A stretch of DNA of 9,321 nt from an uncultured Acetatifactor sp. (GTDB taxonomy: Bacteria; Bacillota; Clostridia; Lachnospirales; Lachnospiraceae). This document shows, piece after piece, positions 6,310 to 9,321 of the stretch. How positions within the stretch are numbered: position 1 is the stretch's first letter; each line of letters starts with the position of its first letter. The notes beneath the pieces are model-generated. The model saw nothing but the letters and a program-made list of their open reading frames with translations. It was not told where the DNA came from and did no database searches. The DNA lies in the NCBI GenBank assembly GCA_947631715.1, contig CANRMK010000073.1, forward strand, positions 1 to 9,321, given 5' to 3'. The position numbers were made by a program, and so were the translations under genes.

Positions 6310-8763
6310 ATGGAGAGGGAATTTGACAGGCTGGATCTTAAGCTGGAGTTGGAACAGATCGAGGACAGCTTTCTGACAGTGAGCTGGCAGGGAACAGAGA
6401 ATTTGACTTACAAGGTCTTCTGGGCCGATCGGTACACGGAGAACATGGCATACAAATGTATCGCCGAGACAAAGGAAGATCATTTTACCCTGAAAAAGAG
6501 TACCCATATTCCTTACTACCTGAAAGTGGAAGCATGGCGGGGACAGGAAAAAGCGGGAGAGAGTGAATTGCTCAAGACCCCGGTAAAGAGAATCCTGCAT
6601 GAGCAGCTGGAGAAGCTGGGGCGGGGCCTGATCGCCATACAAACGGATCAGGGCGTTTTCTTAGGCTGGCGCATGTTCCTGGAGGAAGTAAAAGGCTTTA
6701 CAAAGACGGGCATGAGCGGTACAGACTATGCCGTATACAGGAACGGAGAGCGCATTGCCCTTGTGACGGACAGCACCAATTACCTGGACAGGGACGGCGG
6801 GAAAGAGGACTGCTATGCGGTGGCCGCCGTTTCAGACGGCAGGGAAGAGCTGCCCTGCGGCAGTGTGGCCGTGAATCCAAAAGCCTATTATGAGATTCCC
6901 ATGCAGATCCCGGAGGGCGGCGTGACGCCTGCGGGGGAGCATTATACCTACAGCGCCAATGATATGAGCGTGGGAGATGTGGACGGGGACGGTGAGTATG
7001 AATTCTTTGTCAAGTGGGATCCGTCCAATGCCCATGACGTGTCCCAGAGGGGCTACACAGGGAGATGCTATCTCGACTGCTACAAGCTGTCCGGACGTCT
7101 GCTCTGGCGGCTGGACATGGGAGTGAATATCCGGGCGGGAGCCCATTATACCCAGTTCATGGTGTATGACTTTAACGGGGACGGAAAAGCGGAAATGTCC
7201 GTAAAGACGGCTCCGGGGACATGCATGACAGTATACGGGGAGGACGGCAGCATAAAGAGCCGGAAGTACATAACTCTGCTGCCGGAGGACATTCAGAAAG
7301 GGGTCACTCACGAGGACAATTATGTCTGTTCGGCGGCAGACTATTACGAACATGTGGTGGAGATGTTCCGGGCGTGGACGGAATACGATGAGGTAAAGGG
7401 CGGACAGTGGCCCGCTTCCCTGGAGGAGTGCTTCGGCATGGAAAAGAAGTACGAGTACCCTCTGTCGGAGACGGACGCCAGGGCTCTTGCAGATTATTTT
7501 TTTGACGTGTATGCCCCTATGCGCAGCGGCAAGAATCTGCTCAGGGAATTTGAGGGATTTATCTACAGGGGGCCTGAATATCTGACCATGTTCGGCGGGG
7601 ATGGCTCGGAGCTGGAGACCATAAGCTTCCCGCACCCCAGAGAGGACGATGGGCTTCGATGGGGCGATTATGCCATGAAGCGGATCGAACCCTGCAACCG
7701 TGTGGACCGTTTTTTGTCCGGTGTGGCATATCTGGACGGGGAGCGGCCTTACCTGATCATCTGCCGGGGATACTATACCAGAACTACTATAGCCGCCTAT
7801 GATTTCTTTGAGGGAAAGCATCGGCTGAAGTTTGACGTTGACAGCGGTTTTGTGCCTATGGCGAATCCGTTCAATGCCAGTCCCCACTTAGATGATGGGA
7901 CGGATCCTGTGTACGGATGCCTGACGGGCCAGGGGAATCACAGCCTGTCCGTGGCGGACGTGGACGGGGACGGCTGCCAGGAGATCATTTACGGGGCCGC
8001 GGTCATTGACCATGACGGCAGCGTGCTCTATTCCTCCCGGGCGCTGATGCCGGACGGGAAGACTATGGTAAAGCTGGGGCACGGAGACGCCATGCATGTG
8101 GCAGTGATCGATCCGGACAGACCGGGCTTTCAGATCTTCAATGTGTTCGAGGGGGCTTCCGCCGTGCCTTACGGATGGGCGCTGCGGGACGGAGCCACCG
8201 GGGAGGTTCTGTTCGGGGAACATGCGGATTCCGATCTGGGACGCTGTATGGTGGGAGATGTGGATCCCGATACAAGAGGGCTGTGCGTATGGGTAAAGGA
8301 GATGTACGACTGCAGGGGGAACCGTCTGCAGCAGCCGATTCTTGGCACCAACCAGAGTATCCGTTTTGCGGCGGATCTGTCCACCCAGATCACGGATATG
8401 GCCGATTATCTTCAGAACACCCATACGGGAGTTGTGAACGACAATACCCATGGCGTCATGCTGAGACCTGAGGGCACTATGACGAACAACGGGACCAAGG
8501 GGAATCCATGCCTGATCGCAGATATTTTTGGGGATTTCAGGGAAGAGCTGCTCCTGCGCACGGAGGACAGCAGCGCCATACGGATCTATACGGGGCTTGA
8601 GATCACGCCCCATAAGCTGTTCACGCTGATGCATGATACTATGTACCGGGTGGGCGTGGCATGGCAGAATACCGCCTACAATCAGCCCTGCTATACAAAA
8701 TTTTATTATGGCAGCGATATGGATTTCTCACAGGTGCTTCCTTATCTGGACAGTGTCAGATGA
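6310..8763 (+). CDS. Rhamnogalacturonan lyase, family PL11, cytosolic type
   Basis: An 817-residue enzyme that cleaves the rhamnose-galacturonate backbone of rhamnogalacturonan I by beta-elimination. The frame stays open to an ATG at 6145, but the promoter lies inside that extension, so I start at 6310. Residues 10-90 look like a fibronectin type III-like domain. The PL11 core runs from about 98 to the end: RGLIAIQTDQGVFLGWR, TYSANDMSVGDVDGDGEYEFFVKWDPSN, GYTGRCYLD, NIRAGAHYTQFMVYDFNGDGKAE, GPEYLTMF, NRVDRFLSGVAYLDGERP, RGYYTRT, GHGDAMHVAVIDPDRPG, NPCLIADIFGDFREELLLRTEDS and VAWQNTAYNQP. Calcium-type D-x-D-x-D-G loops are at 223, 287 and 550. There is no signal peptide, as in the intracellular YesX type rather than secreted YesW, so it should act on imported oligosaccharides. 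About 95 residues (320-415) replace a short loop, and the usual WWDGD segment is altered. Family is certain; endo or exo action is not. Confidence 0.93.
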   Translation: MEREFDRLDLKLELEQIEDSFLTVSWQGTENLTYKVFWADRYTENMAYKCIAETKEDHFTLKKSTHIPYYLKVEAWRGQEKAGESELLKTPVKRILHEQLEKLGRGLIAIQTDQGVFLGWRMFLEEVKGFTKTGMSGTDYAVYRNGERIALVTDSTNYLDRDGGKEDCYAVAAVSDGREELPCGSVAVNPKAYYEIPMQIPEGGVTPAGEHYTYSANDMSVGDVDGDGEYEFFVKWDPSNAHDVSQRGYTGRCYLDCYKLSGRLLWRLDMGVNIRAGAHYTQFMVYDFNGDGKAEMSVKTAPGTCMTVYGEDGSIKSRKYITLLPEDIQKGVTHEDNYVCSAADYYEHVVEMFRAWTEYDEVKGGQWPASLEECFGMEKKYEYPLSETDARALADYFFDVYAPMRSGKNLLREFEGFIYRGPEYLTMFGGDGSELETISFPHPREDDGLRWGDYAMKRIEPCNRVDRFLSGVAYLDGERPYLIICRGYYTRTTIAAYDFFEGKHRLKFDVDSGFVPMANPFNASPHLDDGTDPVYGCLTGQGNHSLSVADVDGDGCQEIIYGAAVIDHDGSVLYSSRALMPDGKTMVKLGHGDAMHVAVIDPDRPGFQIFNVFEGASAVPYGWALRDGATGEVLFGEHADSDLGRCMVGDVDPDTRGLCVWVKEMYDCRGNRLQQPILGTNQSIRFAADLSTQITDMADYLQNTHTGVVNDNTHGVMLRPEGTMTNNGTKGNPCLIADIFGDFREELLLRTEDSSAIRIYTGLEITPHKLFTLMHDTMYRVGVAWQNTAYNQPCYTKFYYGSDMDFSQVLPYLDSVR

Positions 8764-8820
8764 GGGGCAGTGGAATACAGGAATACAGATGATTTCTGAA
8801 AGGATCACAGGCAAAGAAGA

Positions 8821-9102
8821 TCAGCCTGCGGTTTCGTCGTGATTGGGATGGGCGCTGATAATGCTGATGGCATTTACGACCGTGGAAAGAATATCGGTCT
8901 TGGCCTGGGGAGCGGAGATATCCACCTTATGGAACAGAGCGCCCTTGTCTGAGCGGACATAGTTGGGCTTGAGCCTGTTCAGCGCATATGTGGCCATATC
9001 CAGCCTGCACTCTTTGCAGGAGCACACATTGGGCATTGTGGGCAGTATTTTGTTCAGCATTTCTTCGACATCTTCCTCGGTGGTGTTCCTTAAACCCTCC
9101 AT
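8821..9102 (-). CDS. comFB: ComFB-family small protein
   Basis: A 93-residue protein on the opposite strand, convergent with the lyase and separated from it by 57 bases. The ComFB domain is recognised from the cysteine cluster NVCSCKECRLDM (C27, C29, C32), a likely metal site, followed by the family core ATYALNRLKPNYV (37-49) and the conserved amphipathic C-terminal half. An upstream in-frame ATG at 9171 exists, but GGAGG lies six bases before the ATG at 9102, and that start gives the usual family length (about 95). In Bacillus subtilis comFB sits in the late competence operon, yet its role there is unclear. Cyanobacterial homologues have been reported to bind cyclic dinucleotides; whether this one does is unknown. 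No competence gene is visible beside it, so function cannot be inferred from context. The symbol denotes the family only. Confidence 0.82.
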   Translation of the reverse strand: MEGLRNTTEEDVEEMLNKILPTMPNVCSCKECRLDMATYALNRLKPNYVRSDKGALFHKVDISAPQAKTDILSTVVNAISIISAHPNHDETAG

Positions 9103-9108
9103 GGTCGT

Positions 9109-9113
9109 CCTCC
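9109..9113 (-). promoter_or_regulatory. Ribosome binding site that sets the ComFB start
   Basis: GGAGG on the minus strand, six bases before the ATG at 9102. It decides for this start over the in-frame ATG at 9171, which would add 23 arginine-rich residues not typical of the family. Confidence 0.75.
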
Positions 9114-9180
9114 AATCTGCATGCGGCAGGATACCGCGTTCTCTCCTGGGTATAAATGCTATGGAACGCATGTATGACTA

Positions 9181-9218
9181 TTTATATCTATCTTATTACA
9201 TTTTCAGAAAATAAACAA
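9181..9218 (-). promoter_or_regulatory. Candidate promoter of the ComFB gene
   Basis: Read on the minus strand, TTGTTT (9218-9213) and TAAGAT (9195-9190) are 17 bases apart. A second -10-like TATAAA (9186-9181) lies just downstream with a weaker -35 (TTCTGA, 9209-9204). A 13-base odd palindrome, ATTTTC-A-GAAAAT (9200-9212), fills the spacer of the first pair exactly. The region is very AT-rich, so chance matches are likely and the choice between the two is open. Confidence 0.35.
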
Positions 9219-9321
9219 TCGCTTTTTTATGAATTTGTTAAATTTTTTGTAACAGTTCAGCCCTGTGGCTAGCCTAGATAAAAAAGTTATTGTAAAAACG
9301 CTGAAATTTTTTTGCCCTTTA

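Noticed and set aside
6832..8634. Two long minus-strand open frames (351 and 248 codons) within the lyase
   Set aside because: They lie opposite strongly conserved PL11 motifs, have histidine- and proline-rich composition typical of antisense frames, and show no domain I recognise.
9103..9171. Longer start for the ComFB protein (116 residues)
   Set aside because: The internal ATG at 9102 has a perfect GGAGG at good spacing and gives the normal family length.
9235..9255. TTGTTA ... TAACA inverted repeat resembling a Rex redox operator
   Set aside because: The half-sites are at the wrong spacing and the right half does not match TTAACAA; the region is AT-rich and such matches are expected by chance.
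1..9321. CRISPR arrays, tRNA or rRNA genes, insertion sequences, attachment sites
   Set aside because: I looked for spaced repeats, transposase motifs, tRNA-like cloverleaf ends and long terminal inverted repeats and saw none.

Overview
The window is a moderately GC-rich stretch from a Firmicute, most likely a gut-type Lachnospiraceae or related Clostridia. This rests on the gene types (lipoprotein solute-binding protein with LplB/YtcP-type permeases, a membrane-anchored AraC regulator, a cytosolic rhamnogalacturonan lyase), the strong purine Shine-Dalgarno sites, and AT-rich intergenic gaps between GC-richer genes. The genus is not resolved from the sequence.

Layout. Positions 1-315 are the 3' end of proA (proline biosynthesis), cut by the left edge. 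After a 26-base gap comes a 602-residue transcription factor (342-2150) with two membrane segments and a C-terminal AraC DNA-binding domain. A 23-bp perfect hairpin (2198-2254) follows, then a purine-rich leader with no gene up to 2466. Positions 2467-6106 hold a three-gene carbohydrate ABC importer: two permeases (2467-3444, 3462-4373) and a lipoprotein binding protein (4472-6106). The binding-protein gene appears to have its own promoter. No ATPase gene is present; importers of this class usually share an MsmX-type ATPase encoded elsewhere. A tandem hairpin/terminator (6128-6198) closes the importer. A strong extended -10 promoter (6197-6225) begins inside the terminator tail and drives a rhamnogalacturonan lyase of family PL11 (6310-8763), which has no signal peptide. 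Convergent to it on the minus strand is a small ComFB-family protein (8821-9102) with an AT-rich upstream region reaching the right edge; beyond its promoter candidate (9219-9321) I see no gene.

How it fits together. I read 342-8763 as a pectin (rhamnogalacturonan-I) oligosaccharide uptake and breakdown locus. The anchored AraC protein probably senses a state at or outside the membrane and controls the importer. The binding protein and permeases bring in oligosaccharides, and the cytosolic lyase cuts the backbone. The substrate is inferred from the lyase, not from the importer. The downstream enzyme for unsaturated galacturonyl ends (GH105) is not in the window. proA and comFB look like unrelated flanking genes.

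I see no wholly new system. The items most worth a second look are the compact terminator-promoter-operator junction before the lyase, the enlarged and altered PL11 enzyme, the separate binding-protein promoter with a palindrome in its spacer, and the anchored regulator with a duplicated linker.
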